A DNA stretch of 64,000 nt from Rhabdornis inornatus (lineage: Eukaryota > Chordata > Aves > Passeriformes > Rhabdornithidae), in NCBI GenBank assembly GCA_013397075.1, contig VWZS01010874.1, positions 312,039-376,038 of the forward strand, given 5' to 3'. The notes below the pieces were generated by a model. That model had not been told where the DNA came from. It did no database searches and worked only from the letters and a program-made list of their open reading frames with translations. The position numbers and the translations under genes were made by a program. Positions 11,851-25,400 of this stretch are shown piece after piece; the stretch's first letter is position 1; each line of letters opens with the position of its first letter.

Positions 11851-14800
11851 TGTTACAGAAACATTTTCATGCCCTTTGTTTGTTGTCAACCAACACTATT
11901 TTTTTATTTCCACTTAACCAGATGTAAAGGACAAAATTTGCCACTCCTCTAAACTGCCAGGGTGTCTGGAAAAAACACCATCCTGTACATTTTAAAAATC
12001 TATCACAAAATAAGTCACAGGCAGTGCAGGCTTTCCAAGCTTACCTAGTGACAACTCACCACAGCTACAACTGGTGTTGAACAGAAATTACCATTGAGTC
12101 CTAGGCAGGAAGATTTTTAGTGGGTATATTTTATTTCCTGGCATGTGTATCTATATAGAAAGATTCCTTCCATATATTGGCAGTCTTTTATCTGAGTACC
12201 TTCAGAATATGGTACAAATATATGAACAGCTTTTTCTGTTTCACGATTAGTGATTTGAGAGTGTTGAGGAGACAGAGAAAATGCTGAATGTCCATCTGTC
12301 TCCCTGAAAATCAGGTCCTGTGAGAAATCTCCAGTTGGCAAAATCCTGAACTGGTTTTAAGATAGTTTTTAGTTCTGCTTTCAGATTAACAAACAGGTAA
12401 CAAGAAATTGTTTGAAACTGATTACCAATTCCAAAAGGATTTAAGCATTTTTTTTCTCTTTTTTTTTTTTTTTCAGCAGCACAGTCCCTGTCCGTTTTTA
12501 CTTTTATTTTCCTTGAGGATATAATTTATGTTTTCCCAAGTTTCTAAAAATAATTTAAAATTCCATACATTGTCTCATGCTTCCTGGCCAAATGGGATGG
12601 GATTTTGCACCAGTGATTTATTTAAAGGTGATAAATAAATGTATAGGGGAGTTAGACATATTGTTTATTGGTCTTATTTGAAGCCCACATCCTCAAGTGC
12701 AAAACTTTGGGGACAGTTGCTAAAAAAAGAGGAAGCTGCTGCAGTAACATTTAGCTGTAATATCACATCCAGTGTTATTATTCCTGACTGTTGAGATAAC
12801 CTAGATTCTTTCTCTGCATCTTCTATAATTGCCCTGTGAATCCAGAAAGGATCCAAAATAAATTGATATACCAGTCATATGCACAAATCTGTGTCAGCAG
12901 AAATTGATTCAGCAAATTTTCTGCAGTAGTGAAGCCAGTCTCACCACCCCTGCACATTGTTCATTGTATGCTCAGCTTTTGGAAAATAAGCAGCATTTAT
13001 AGAAGGCTGTTATGCTGTGCAGTTAACATCTTCAGCAGTGATGGAATAAGCAAGCAGCTGGTTTATGGAGTCTAGGGAAAATCTCAATTTGGATAAGAAA
13101 TTGCCACAAGTAATTTCAGCTCTACACTGCCGCAGTCCCTTCCTCTTTCATGAACGAGGCAATCTTCGTCTAATATAGCATGGCATTCACATCTCACATG
13201 ATACATAATGATGCTCATACCACAAGAAAATTTGTGTCTCTATTTACAGCTGTTAGTGATGCTGCAGCATGTAAATCCTCAGGTGGATGACACAGGCAAA
13301 TCCCAGCTTTCTCCCAAATCAAGGTGAGGGCCAGGTGCAACTTTGCTGATCAATTGAGTCCTTCAGTCAAGAGTTGGGCTTGACTGGAGTGCCCATCCCA
13401 GCAGGGAGATTTGTGCTGGCCACTTGAGAGGAAGGCAGGCAATATCCTGATTGATGCAATGTTTTGGAATTTGGATGAGGAGAATGCCCTGGCTTCAGGC
13501 ACAGAGTATTCTCCTGCCTGTGGCCCTCACAGTCCCTCACTGGGAGACTCCAGAGTGATGCTGGTATTAGCCCTGGGCCTAATCCTGACCTGCTGTGCAG
13601 GAATGACAGTGGGAAATAGAAAACTCCTAGAAAGCTGTGTGAAAGCAAATCTCAGGATGAAGAAATGCAAGAATGCTGAAGATGCAAGGACAAGAAACAA
13701 AAGGGCTGTGAGCTGTGTAAAAAACCCAACAAATGAGGTTCAGCATGGAACCATGGTGAAAAGTGCCCTTGCTGGCCACTGCTGGGGTTCAGACAACCAG
13801 CATTTACTGCTGGAATGGCCCTGCACTGGGCTGTGAGCAGATTTATCCCAGTGAAGGCTGCACCATCAGGCACACATTACTTTGTGGAAAGAAGTAGGTG
13901 ACATGCTGAGATATTCCTCCCAGATGTAGCACACAGGCAGCACAGCCCTGGCTCAGGAGAAAGCTGCTCTTCCACATCCCACGTGTGCTTAGAGAGCCCT
14001 TTATCACATTGTCAAAGTCAGCACCAGCTTCAGCTTTCTGATATCAATATAACATGAACTTGTCTTGGGCCAGCATCACCTCCTAAAGAGCAGGGAGGAA
14101 TTTCAGAATTCCCCAAGACACAAGCACACTGAAAAGCCAACTGAATCCCCAAATACGCTTTTCCTCAAACCCAACAGGTGTACTTTTCTTTCTCTTATTT
14201 CTAATTGAACTTCTTGGCATTCTAGTCAATGCTCCTTAGTGTATTTTGGAAAACAATAAATCCTGGTAACATGAGACCTTGCTGCAGTATTTCACTGTTA
14301 AATCTTTGCTGAGATTTGGGAAGAGTGTACTGGGGTTTGTGTGCTGAATTATGGGGTGTGTGGATGAATTATTTTCCTCCCTTCACCCTTCTCCATCACA
14401 GAATCAGCACACAGGGAAATGTCTGATGAGTCAGATTCCTACTGTGCCTGCATTTGAATGTGTATTTCTAATACATTTAAATTTCTCCTTGAAAGTAAAT
14501 TATTATTATTTCCAAGTAGAGAACACTGATGCTTTCTTTTCTTTGATTTTGTTCAAGTTTTAATTTTAACAATAGTGTGTTTTCTCCTTGAAGGAAATTT
14601 TGGTTTAATTCTCAAAGAACACCTGGAGTTTTTCTTGTTTAAAAGTTTTGTTTAGAGTTTTAAAGTATTTTCCAAATTTCACACACAATTCTTTAAAAGG
14701 AAAAATATTCTTTGAAGCATTTTTTAAATTGAAAAATCCCCTCCAATTTCCCTGCAAATGTTTGGATAAAGAAAAAACTGTGTAAATGTCATTAAAACCT

Positions 14801-15650
14801 TTGTGTTTCACATTATTTGATTATTGTGCATCCAAATACCTTTCTGTTTAACTATTATGTCATTGCTACTGTGACTTCCTGAAAAGAAATCAGGATATTT
14901 CTGATATAGTCACTAATCTGGTATTCAGGAACTTCCTGAAATTCTCTGAAATGGCAGGTTAATGAAAAATATTTTAAAAAACAAACCCAAAAGCAAAGTT
15001 GTGAAGTTTCAAAATCTTGTATATACTCTTAAAGACCTATTGAGGCATTTTAATATGATAGTTAAACATCATTGAGATCTTAATTTCACAAAGACATAAG
15101 GAGACAGTAAAGAGTTACCCCAGACTCTGCACTAACAATGATTAAAAACTGTGAAATTGTATTTAATAGTTTATAGTCTATATTTTAACTGCAATATCAC
15201 GAACAATAATTATTTTTTGACTATTTTTTCCAATTTAACATTGCTATTCTTCAAGAATCAGAGAAGCATAACTCTAATAATTTTCCTATTTCTGAGAAAA
15301 TTGTTATGCTGCTTTAACAGACTGTCCTAAATGAACTCAACTCTTTCTGTCACACACTTCAAACACTGTCCAAACTTTTTACCCCAAGCTGACCTGGAAG
15401 ACAAACTCTAAGTTTTTATTCTTCTAAAAGGCCTTATATGCCAAGAGCAGCACTCATAATGGTCTGTTTGGTTTGTTTTACCTAAGCATTTTTGGCCATT
15501 TACAGGGTCCCTCAAGTTCAGTCATTAATCCTGGAGCTTGATCATAGCATGGCTATTAAAATTGAAGATTACTGAGAAAATAGCATTCATTCTTTCCAAA
15601 TCTCTACCCTGTAGTTTCACATCCTTAGTGACACTTGATGCAAAAAATAG
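11851..15650. other. Unique non-coding sequence, no gene seen
   Basis: The largest frame is 13411-13836 on the plus strand (141 codons). It has no recognisable domain and is overlapped by equally long frames on the other strand, so I reject it. A pyrimidine run at 12448-12473 ending in CAG imitates a splice acceptor, but no coding frame follows. No mobile element was recognised. Confidence 0.5.
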
Positions 15651-15651
15651 G

Positions 15652-15670
15652 ATATACATATATATATATA
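15652..15670. repeat. Short (TA)n microsatellite
   Basis: A run of alternating A and T with one C (atatacatatatatatata). Ordinary simple repeat. Confidence 0.9.
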
Positions 15671-18600
15671 AACTTAATTTTTGCCTTTATTCTTAAAAGT
15701 TATGGAAAAAGCACACAGCCCAGAAAACCAGTTGCCAGGTGTAATATAAAGCAGGATACTACAGAAACTGAGAACTGGTTATGGCAGATACCCTGTCAAA
15801 AGAATGACTTATAATCTGGAAATACAAGCAGTAGGAGAGGCCCACCAGCTAGACCTGTATCATCTGAGGCAATCAAATCCTGCAAATATAAAGCAATTTA
15901 GTATTACCATTTCCAAGTGCTCCCCACAATGAGGACTCTTGTATGCCAAAGTTTAATATTCAGAGCAGAAACCACAAGCTCCAGCAGCCGCTCCTGGTCA
16001 GGACAGCTAATAAGAGTTCCCAGGAATGGCACAGTTGTAATGGTTTTGCACAAAGCAGCTGGGGATTTACTTGTATGTCAGCTTCTACATCTGAGAACCA
16101 GAGAACCACGCTGGGTCAGACATCCATTTGCTTTATATATTGATATAATTTCATCAGAATTTATGATGTGGGAATTATTGCACTGGCAAGAAATGTAATC
16201 TAACCTTCATCTTGCACAATGTAGTGCCGATATTATGTTTTGAAAGAAATATACTGACTTGTTGAATCAGATTACTCCAAGTACATTCCTAATGGATTTC
16301 AATATTCCCTTGGATAAACCAATGCTATTTGCTTTGTATTTATTACATTTTAAAAAAATATACAGAAGATAAAACCTCTTCTAACACCATATATTCTTTC
16401 ATTTTGCAAACTACAAACATACATTTTTTCATTAATTTTAATGGCTAAACTTTTCCCTGGGTAACAGTCACGGCATTTACTCAACTACCTATATTTCAAC
16501 TGCACACTTTAAACGTATAAAGAATTTCAATTTTAAGTATTGACAACTGTATGTTTTTCTCCTTCCTCTCCTGGATTAGGCAGCTTGTCCTTGCATATCT
16601 GTGAGGATCACACGGTGTAATTATTAGTGCTGGGATATTCCCAAATGCCAGGGCATGCCACTGCTAATAAGTGATATATTTAGGGCTATCCTTTATTATG
16701 ACACTTCTAATGTAATATAACTCCAGAGGATTTTATCAAGAGATAAAAAAGTTGGATCAGTCCTGAGGCTGCTTTATATCATGAGTCAAGAATGAGAAAA
16801 ATAATAAGAGCAACAAAGATTTATATAAGACAGAGCAGGATCTTGAGAAGCAATCCTTCAAACAGCTCTGAAAAGACCTTAAAAAACCCTATGAACTCCA
16901 GTCCCTGACCTACAGTTAGATTATTCCCAAGAAGAGTAATTATTTTCAAACCCCTCTGTATCATAAATGTGCCCACTGCTAAGTTATCATCTCCAAGCTC
17001 TCATTTGCCAATGAAAAAATACTTATTTTTAATATCTTAGGGACAAGAGCCCCTAAGGAGATTCTTCTCTGATGGTGGAGCACTCAGTTTGGTGAACATC
17101 CTATGCTGAGAGCTCCTGGGCAGGGAGCACTCAGGGCACTCAGGCCAGCTGGAAATGGATGTGCACAGAGCACACTGTGCCTGTCAGCTCAGCTCAGCAC
17201 CTCCCTCAGCCCTGGGCAAGTCCCAAAAAGGCAGAAGTGCTGCTGGGTTGCAAAACTGGAAACAAAGCTTCAAGGAAGCAAAGCAAGAAATCCATCTCTT
17301 TTTGGGGATGCAGCTTTATCCTCCTCAGCTGTTAGTCCATAATTCCTGTGCAGACTGTGGGACAGTGAACAGATTCTGAGAGTGAAGGGCAGCAAATGCT
17401 CTCCCAGACAGGATAGCAGCTCATGGAATTACCTTTCACCTCCCTCACACTCCATCTTAACAGGCACTGAGTGGAAATGGCTCCTCTCCCACCTCATTTG
17501 GAGAGCTCCTCAGTCTCCTGGCTGTTCTGCTAGCAGGTTTTTATATTCCTGCTTCATATTGTTGTCCTTTCCTCCTGCTGTGGTGATCAGACAAGACAGA
17601 ATAAGTTTGTATATCAATAGAAATGCAAACTGCTGTGCATAATATGTAAATATTGATATTAGGAATGGGGAGACTGAATTAATACTTCCACACACTCTCA
17701 GTTCCAGGGTACTCGGTCATGTCCAGGCAGTTTTATAAACAAATGTATAAAGAAGAAACAAGTAATTCAGACAAAGATCTTATTCCTTACTGTTATTTAT
17801 GCTTAAGCAAAATAAGAGCCAGAAGAAAAAGTAGACAATCCACCAACACCTGCTGGTACACAGTGCTGGAAATTGCATTTTAGTTGGAAAGTCCCTTCTT
17901 TGTGAAGAGCTTCACATTTTTATGGTCCAGTCAAGCCAAAGTTGGTTTACCATTGACACTGGGTTATATTTTAAGTTCCAGATGATATGAGACATTGCAA
18001 TGTGAGAGCATTCATTGGAGCACTTGTAAAAAATTACCTTTTTAGCTCAGCATACTGCAGCCCATCTTGTTATAATTCTCCATTGCATTCACTGCTCTGA
18101 TTTGGTGATTCCACAGTGAGGAGATTCATGAGTTGAAATGCTCCTCAGAGAGCAGAACTGAAAGAGAAGTCAGACCACAGAGGTGATTGCCTTGCTTGGA
18201 TATTTTCTTGTAAGAACAATCAACCAACCCAAAATCAACCCCAAAAGAGCTCATAGGGGGTTTGTGTGAGCCCCAGGCTGAGGGTTTCTATTGAATAGCC
18301 AGGCAATGCTAACGGATGAAAGGAACACATTCAGTGTTTTACCCTTACTGAATGGCAAAGCCATTGTTACAGAGCCAAGAGCTATGAATGAGATGGGAGA
18401 TGCTTCCAGCATTCCCTGGGCATGGGTAGAAGTGCTTCAGAACACATGGATGGTGTGTCCTGAGATGGTGACCACTGTTTCACTCACCTGTTCTTTATGG
18501 TCCTTTGATATTCATGGAAAAGAGGCATTAATTAATAATGCAGAAGCAATTGTAGCAGACCAAACTCTCCTGAGGTTTGGTTGGAAATCTCCTGCTTGCT

Positions 18601-21600
18601 TCACCACTCGTGGCCTCCTCCCCTTTGCACCTGAGTCACACACAGGTAGCAAATACTACAATCCACTACGACAGCCTTTTGTTGGTAAGATTTTCCTGGG
18701 AGGAAAAGCTCTGTGTTATGAAGTCCACTTAACTAAATCATGGCTAGTATTAAATGTTTCACTTGGGAAAAAAAAAAAGATTTCAGCACAAAATTAAGGA
18801 GAAAAAAATTGATGGCAAAGTTTGAGCATGCAGTCACATGAGTACATGTGTCTGTGCTTTACAGAGGCAAGGTTGAGGTATTACCTAAAAGCATTCATTT
18901 CAAAGCAGTGTAGTGAAGCCTGAAGGAGCACTATTTTAAAACAAATCAGTCAGCATTTTATTGGTGTCGGCCCAGCTTTGTACTAAACACTCAGATTAAT
19001 GTTAAATCACAGCTCAGGAATTATTCATGAGATCTCATACAATGTAATTGCTGATTTTGGCATCAATAGTCTGTATCCCTTTATTTCCTAGATTAGCTTC
19101 CCTTCCTGAACTACTGTATGTCATGCCAGAGACAATGATTTTATATGACATATTTAGGAAAGAGGAACCCACCTATTTTACATAAAAGAACGTCTGAGAA
19201 ATGTACCCTCATTGCTGAGATGCCAGTCTGTGCTGACACGTTCCTGTGAGAGGCAGAGCCTGCTGGGAGAGCAGAGAGCACAGTGCTAAATGTCTCCTTT
19301 CAAACTGTTGACTGAATGGTTAGTTTTATTCCAAACCTTTATAAAAACTAATGAAATTACCCTTCACCTATCTTTAAGGATTAGCATTAATGCTCAGAAC
19401 AAACTGCATGACTACTAATCTCTTAATGTCCCTAAAGATATGTACAAAATGAAATTTATAAATAATAAATGAAACCCAACTTTTTCTGGAAATACTCAGT
19501 CATCCTGCTCTTCCCCTCTCTCTCTGAGAGTTGTGTGCTTGTGAACAAGGTCAGGCTGATACAGGGAGTTGGAGAAAGGTGACTTTGAGCATGGAAGTCA
19601 ATGAGCTCCATGCTTTGGACCTCCACCATTTTTTCTCCTCTAAAAACACTTCCTTTTCTTTCTACAGCAGCATGTTTAGATCTAAATACCTTCAGTCTCT
19701 CCCCCTTTCATTCCTTCATGCTCCAAATACCTGTATCACATGGGTGAGCAATGAGAGCAGGAGTCCCTGAAGACACAGAGCATTTCATGCTCAGGTTGCT
19801 ACATCCTGTACCTCCCAGAAAAGGAACACTGCCACTCACACCATCCCCTACATCTAAATTTTCATCTGAACAAAAAAAAAGAGACCTAAATTCTCAGAGT
19901 TGGTGAGAAGAAATTGTTTAAATTTATGAGAATTCATTGCATGTACTACAAAAAAAAGTTTCCCAAGTGAATTTCCAACCTGTTGTTCTTTTAATTGGAA
20001 TGCAAAGCCAGTATTTTTTCTAAATGATGATACTGGAGGAATTAGTCAATCTGATTTTACAGTGCCTTCAGTTCACCTACTGCACTTTCACCCCTGCTTA
20101 TAGACACTCACACTTGCCTACTTGAGGACTGCCATATCTACTTTTAAAGACTTGCTTTTTAGGCTGTAGAAAATGATAATTTTTGAATTTAGTAGTTAAA
20201 GATTTCACAGGAAAGCTGTCTCTGACTCACATCCCTGGGGTATTTGTTTTTGCAGCAAGTACACCTGAAATGTTTTTATCACACTTGCACATATTTTAGA
20301 ATATACCAGGCACAGAAAATATATTAGCAACTATTTCTGAGAGATTGTGGCAGCATCACTTTGAGCTGATTGTAATGATACATTTTTGACTGAAATTTGC
20401 TCACATTTTCAAGCCCCCATCATTGCAGGCCAAACAGTTTGCCCAAGGGTTCTTCCCAGGTCATTATTTTATTTACATTTTCCCCATTTCTGAGAATCTT
20501 CACTCAAGGAAATTTTTCAGGCTGAAGATTTTGTCCTCTTCAAGGAATAACTCATGGAACACTGGGACTCAAGCCTCAATAGAGATTTACCAGACTGTCT
20601 GAGATTCATGCACTTTTTAATCTCTGAGCCCTTACCGCAAAATTTGGAACTCTAAACAAGGCACTCAGGCTTCACATCCAAAGCAGAAGCAGAATTACAC
20701 GCCTTGTGGAGGGAATACACAAAACCAGTTAGCTCCAGAGTTGACAAAAGAGGGATGAACTTATCCTAAATTCTTCCCTGTGCCAAGGGGGAAGGACACT
20801 TTGCCTTGACTGTCAAAGAAAGTGATCCCATCATCATCTTATTTTGGGGAGGCTGACCTAAGTGAGTAAAATTAGGGTGTCATTATCATCTTGTTCCTTC
20901 TAAAATCAACAGTCTCCACTACATTTGTACAGGCCTGCTTCGATATTTAGATCTATTGGGTCAATTCTCCCAGGTGACAAACATGGAGAAGCACCAAACC
21001 TATGGATCCCAGTAGAGCTCAGACATTTTTAGTTGAGGACTGGCAAAAATCAGTGTTCTGTGCATGTAGTGAAGTAGAATTTTTTGAACACTGGCAACTG
21101 AGATCACAGAGACACCCACAAGAGTTGGCATGACTTGAAAGTTAGGCAATAGTGCTGTGATGATGATACAAGATTGTTTCACTCCTCAAGATTGGGCTCC
21201 TTTGATTCTGTAAACAGAACCATGGCACGAGAAAACAGGAGTGCTGGTTCAGACCTAGGTTTTTAAACCAGCCTCTTCCAAAATCTCAATTCCTTTCTGC
21301 TCTATTTGGACACTTATGGCCTGAGAAGCCTAAACCCCTCCTAAGCAGGGTTTGTAGGAACCGTTGTAAGAAAATCATACTCACCCATGATAGAAAACCT
21401 TACTTTGTGGTAATTTTGTCTGCTCATATATATCAAAAAGTAATTAAATGTTTTTCTAAAAATACTTCCCTAGTGATCACTACTGCTTGCAAGGCAACTA
21501 AAAATTTTGTTAAAATAAAGCAGATCTATTTCTGAAAGTTATAAGACTCCCATAGGCATTGAGTGGATCTTTAAAGACTCAGAACCCAGAAAAGCAACAG

Positions 21601-22450
21601 CACTTATTTTTATGCTCATAATTTTGCAGTGGCCAAATGTAAAGACTTCTAACTTTACAAAAATTGCATAAATCAATAATACAAAATAAAAATAGTATGA
21701 TCCAAATTACCTCAAGGCTGAGATACCATGTGCCTAATTTCAGCCCAATTTTCATGGCTATGCTATCTGGGCCTGCATATTTGTAATGGAATTATTGACA
21801 ACCCTTTTTTCATAAGGAGTTCCTCCTGCTTTAAGGTCAATGTGAATATAGCTGGACAGATTTAGTATGCAGGAAAACAAAAATCAGTGAAGATTTTGAT
21901 ACGCAGAATAATATAGAAATGACAACATATTCCTGATTCCGTACAAAAACATGAATTCATCTGTAAATGATTACACTTCCATCTGTGGTAGAATGGCAGT
22001 GTGGGGCATATGAATCTCACCTTCAAAAGATATTCTTTCGTTCTACAAAAAAACGCCGGCAAGCACAGGAAACTTCAATCAATGTCTTATATTCGAAAAC
22101 TATGACACTGTCAAACTGGTGTCATTAAAGCTAACTAACCATATTAAACGAATATTAAAATATAGGTTTCTTTGCATAACATAATGAGTAAAACTGCTTT
22201 TAAGTTTTTCCCTATGCTTTGAGGTGTAGGTGGCATTTTCATTCCAAAACTTTGAAGTCAGAACAAAATGTACAGGTAGAGGGTACTAGATCAAATAATA
22301 ATCAACTTCAAAAAGCATTTTGGCTGTTAGATGTCCCAAGGCTAATTTCCTCTAGACATTTTAAATGTAAATGTCTAAACTCATTTAAAAATTGTAAATT
22401 GGTCTAGGTTCAATCAAAAACCATCCTGACACAGAACAGGGAGACTGGGC
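15671..22450. other. Unique non-coding sequence, no gene seen
   Basis: It includes the longest open frame of the window, 18291-18797 (168 codons), which ends in a lysine run encoded by an A-tract and shows no domain; I do not call it. The stretch 16560-16740 and the stretch 18830-19160 are balanced, low-repeat sequence of the kind often conserved between vertebrates, but nothing proves it. No mobile element was recognised. Confidence 0.45.
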
Positions 22451-22456
22451 TAATTG

Positions 22457-22475
22457 TCATTTGTTTGTCAAATGA
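22457..22475. repeat. Inverted repeat with paired E-box-like words
   Basis: TCATTTG, a 5-base loop (TTTGT), then CAAATGA: perfect 7-base arms, each holding a CANNTG E-box. A third CATTTG-type word follows at about 22481. It could be a paired bHLH site or chance. Confidence 0.85.
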
Positions 22476-25400
22476 ATTCCATTTGGAAAGCAATGAAACC
22501 TCCAAGCTAATTCTTTTAAGGTGAGCTGGTAGTTGTATTATCAGTTAAATGCAGTAAAATGGATAATCACATGATGATAATGAAAACTGAACCTATGTTA
22601 GCACTCAGGCTTAGTCTGCCACAGGGCATATAGTGATGGAACTTAAGTACTGTAATGTTCCACTGGGCACAATGGCACCAAGTCTGCTCTTTAGCCTTAC
22701 AGACACTTTCTTTGCATTTTAAAAAACTTTATCAAAGCACCGTGGCAATGTAGAAAATGTCAAAGTGAAATGCACTGTAGGCAAATTGAGATTTCATTAA
22801 GTTTAAATTTATTGCTTTTGACTGATGTATTACCATGCTTGTTAAGAACCAGTAATTTGGAATATCTGCCTGCCTGGTAAAACAGCTTTGTCTCCTTGCG
22901 TAATACTTTATATGGACTTTGAAAGACCACAGTAATTCAAAAAGAGTGTGGGTTATTTTATTTTTCTAAAGAACAATTTCAAATATTTTCAGGTCCCTAA
23001 CCTAGTGGATCAATAGACTTCTGCGTGTGTCCCAAGCATGTTGTTGGTGCACTTGGTAGAAAATTACAGCACTAATACATTATTTTTTTGCCTTGGTGTA
23101 ACACTGACAACAGAACCTTAGGAAGCACTTAACTATTCTACTTGTTCTGTCACTCTGATATATTGGAATTAAATGAAAATATCTGTGAGAGATAAGGAAT
23201 TGAAAAACTGGTGGAAGACTGTGTGCAGATGCCTAGTTTTTTAATATAAATATATATACACACACATAAATTGTATGTCTACATGAGTTTGTGCCTAGAT
23301 TCATTAACAGACAAAGCAGAGATACAGCTGTATCTGTATCAGGGCAGGCACAGGTATTCTTGGTGTTGCATAGTATAGATGTTATTTAGTTTGCTTCAGC
23401 TGTGGCAAAAGCTACATTTGAGATGTTGACATAAAATCTCTTAATGTACTCTGGTGCTTTTCTCACCTTCAGAAAAGGATTGAATCAATAGAGTAGAACT
23501 AGCAGAATATCTGACTGATGAAGAAGGTTAGGCCTTCAGGAACAGATTAGTGCCCTTGGAGAGACACCTGGATTGAATTCAGTATATTCTAGCTATATTT
23601 ATTTACACTGGGTGCCAGGGTTTTATGGCAGAAGTGACAAAGTTTGTGAAACCCAGGAATGCATTATCATGTTATCTGGTATCTTAGATGGACAGTCAAT
23701 ATGAACAGACTGCAGACACACCTGTCCCAGTATCCAGTTCACCAAGTAATGAAATGGAAACAATAAAACTCTTTGAACAAACAACAGACATTTGAGTCTT
23801 TGGGTTTAAACAAGAGGATTGTAGAATTCAAATGGGTTTCCTCTAGTGCTGCCAAGGCAGCCATATCTGTATTGGTGCCAATGCTGAGAGCCACACAACA
23901 AAGCTTGGCTTGTGTCTGCCCATGTGCTTTTATCCTACAGAGTATGGATATATGTACTTCTTGGGGTGGGGGCTGAGGGAAGGAAAAGAGTTCTAAATTA
24001 TACTTATTTTATCTGCACTTTCAACGAAATTTCCAGCTGAAACCTGAGGAGAAGGTGGTGTGTGGGTTGCTATGAATTTAAACTGAATTTTGTTTTTACC
24101 ATTTAAACGTTACATTCTGAGGATTAGGGCAGATTGTGTGAATTAATTGAATTAAGACACAATCCTTTGTCCCTGGAAAAACTTATTTGTCTCCTCATAT
24201 GGAAACAACCTGCACCCCTCCACACCAATGTTCATTTTCTCTCAAACACTCCCTGCAGGGTCAGGTTTACCAAGGCAGGGCACGGCTGCATCTGCAGAGC
24301 CTTAGCACAAATCCAGCTAAGAGAGATTTTCAGCAGGGGTACTGACCCCTCTTTCCAGTGGAACCCCCAAAATCTTCCTTTTTGTGCCCCTCCAGGGGAC
24401 AGTTTGCCTCTGTCACCAGTCCAGGCTGAGCAAGGGACTTCCAGAGCCACAAGAGATCCATGTGTACCACAAAGTCCTGAGAAAAAAGGAATCCCAACGA
24501 AGATGGATCCAAATCTCCAACCCTACCGAAAAATAAAGTTTTCTAGTTTTGTTTGTGCATGTTGTACAAAAGCTGCACCAACTCTCAACAAGAAAGGTGC
24601 AAAGTAGGAGCTGAGGTAAAGCTTTTTATTCGATAAAACATCTGGGTTTTTGCTTTAAGACACATCCCAGCTGGTCTCTTTGAAGTCCAGAGGAGCTATG
24701 CAAGTCTACACTTGAGGGCAGAATTTGGCCCAATGTGATAACACAGGAGCCTGCAACTGGAAAAAGGAGTGTGTTTTTATTGCATTTTAAAGATTTTGTG
24801 GGTTAACTCAAATTAGCCAGGAAGAACTAATGCCTCTGAATAATTCTCCCTCTCAACACACACTTCAGAATACTCTAAGAATTACAACTAAACTCCACCT
24901 TTCTTCTAAGGCACTGGACAAAATTTGCATTGTGGAGTAAGCCACTAGCTGGAGCTAAAGACCTGTAGAGCAAATTCAGAGGAAAAAAAAAGGAAAAAAA
25001 AAGGGGGAATCCACAAACCTGAGGAGAAATCCAGACTTTTGAAGGCAGGCCTGGAACACTTTTTTGAGTGAGTTGTGAATACTGACTCTCATCTTTTAGA
25101 AGGACAGTATGATCAGCCTAAAAAAGTGAAAACATCCATATTCCTGAGTTGATGGCTAGCTGAACTAAACTGTGCAAAGTCTGATATTTAACAAAATAAT
25201 GAATCAAAACAAACATATTGAGCTTTTAAAAGCAACCAAAGGAGCAGTGAAGCAATGAAAGCTAAGAAAATCTGACTAAATAAGTAATTAAAGGCAGAAA
25301 TTGTTAGTTAACTTGTTTGGAATTGAGAAGGAACTACCTAGGAATACAGAGAGCACCTAATGAACTCTCTGACCTATTTACTTTTAATTATTGATATTGC

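Noticed and set aside
12448..12477. Pyrimidine tract ending in CAG, resembling a splice acceptor
   Set aside because: No open frame or splice donor follows at exon-like distance, and T-runs next to CAG are common.
13411..13836. 141-codon plus-strand frame
   Set aside because: A short hydrophobic stretch and several cysteines suggested a small secreted peptide, but cysteine spacing matches no family I know and no exon structure is visible.
18291..18797. Longest open frame (168 codons, plus strand)
   Set aside because: No recognisable domain, arbitrary start, ends in a lysine run from an A-tract, no splice or promoter context. Frames of this length arise by chance in 64 kb.
24134..24607. 157-codon plus-strand frame
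   Set aside because: Unrecognised product, overlapped by minus-strand frames of similar quality, and no supporting context.
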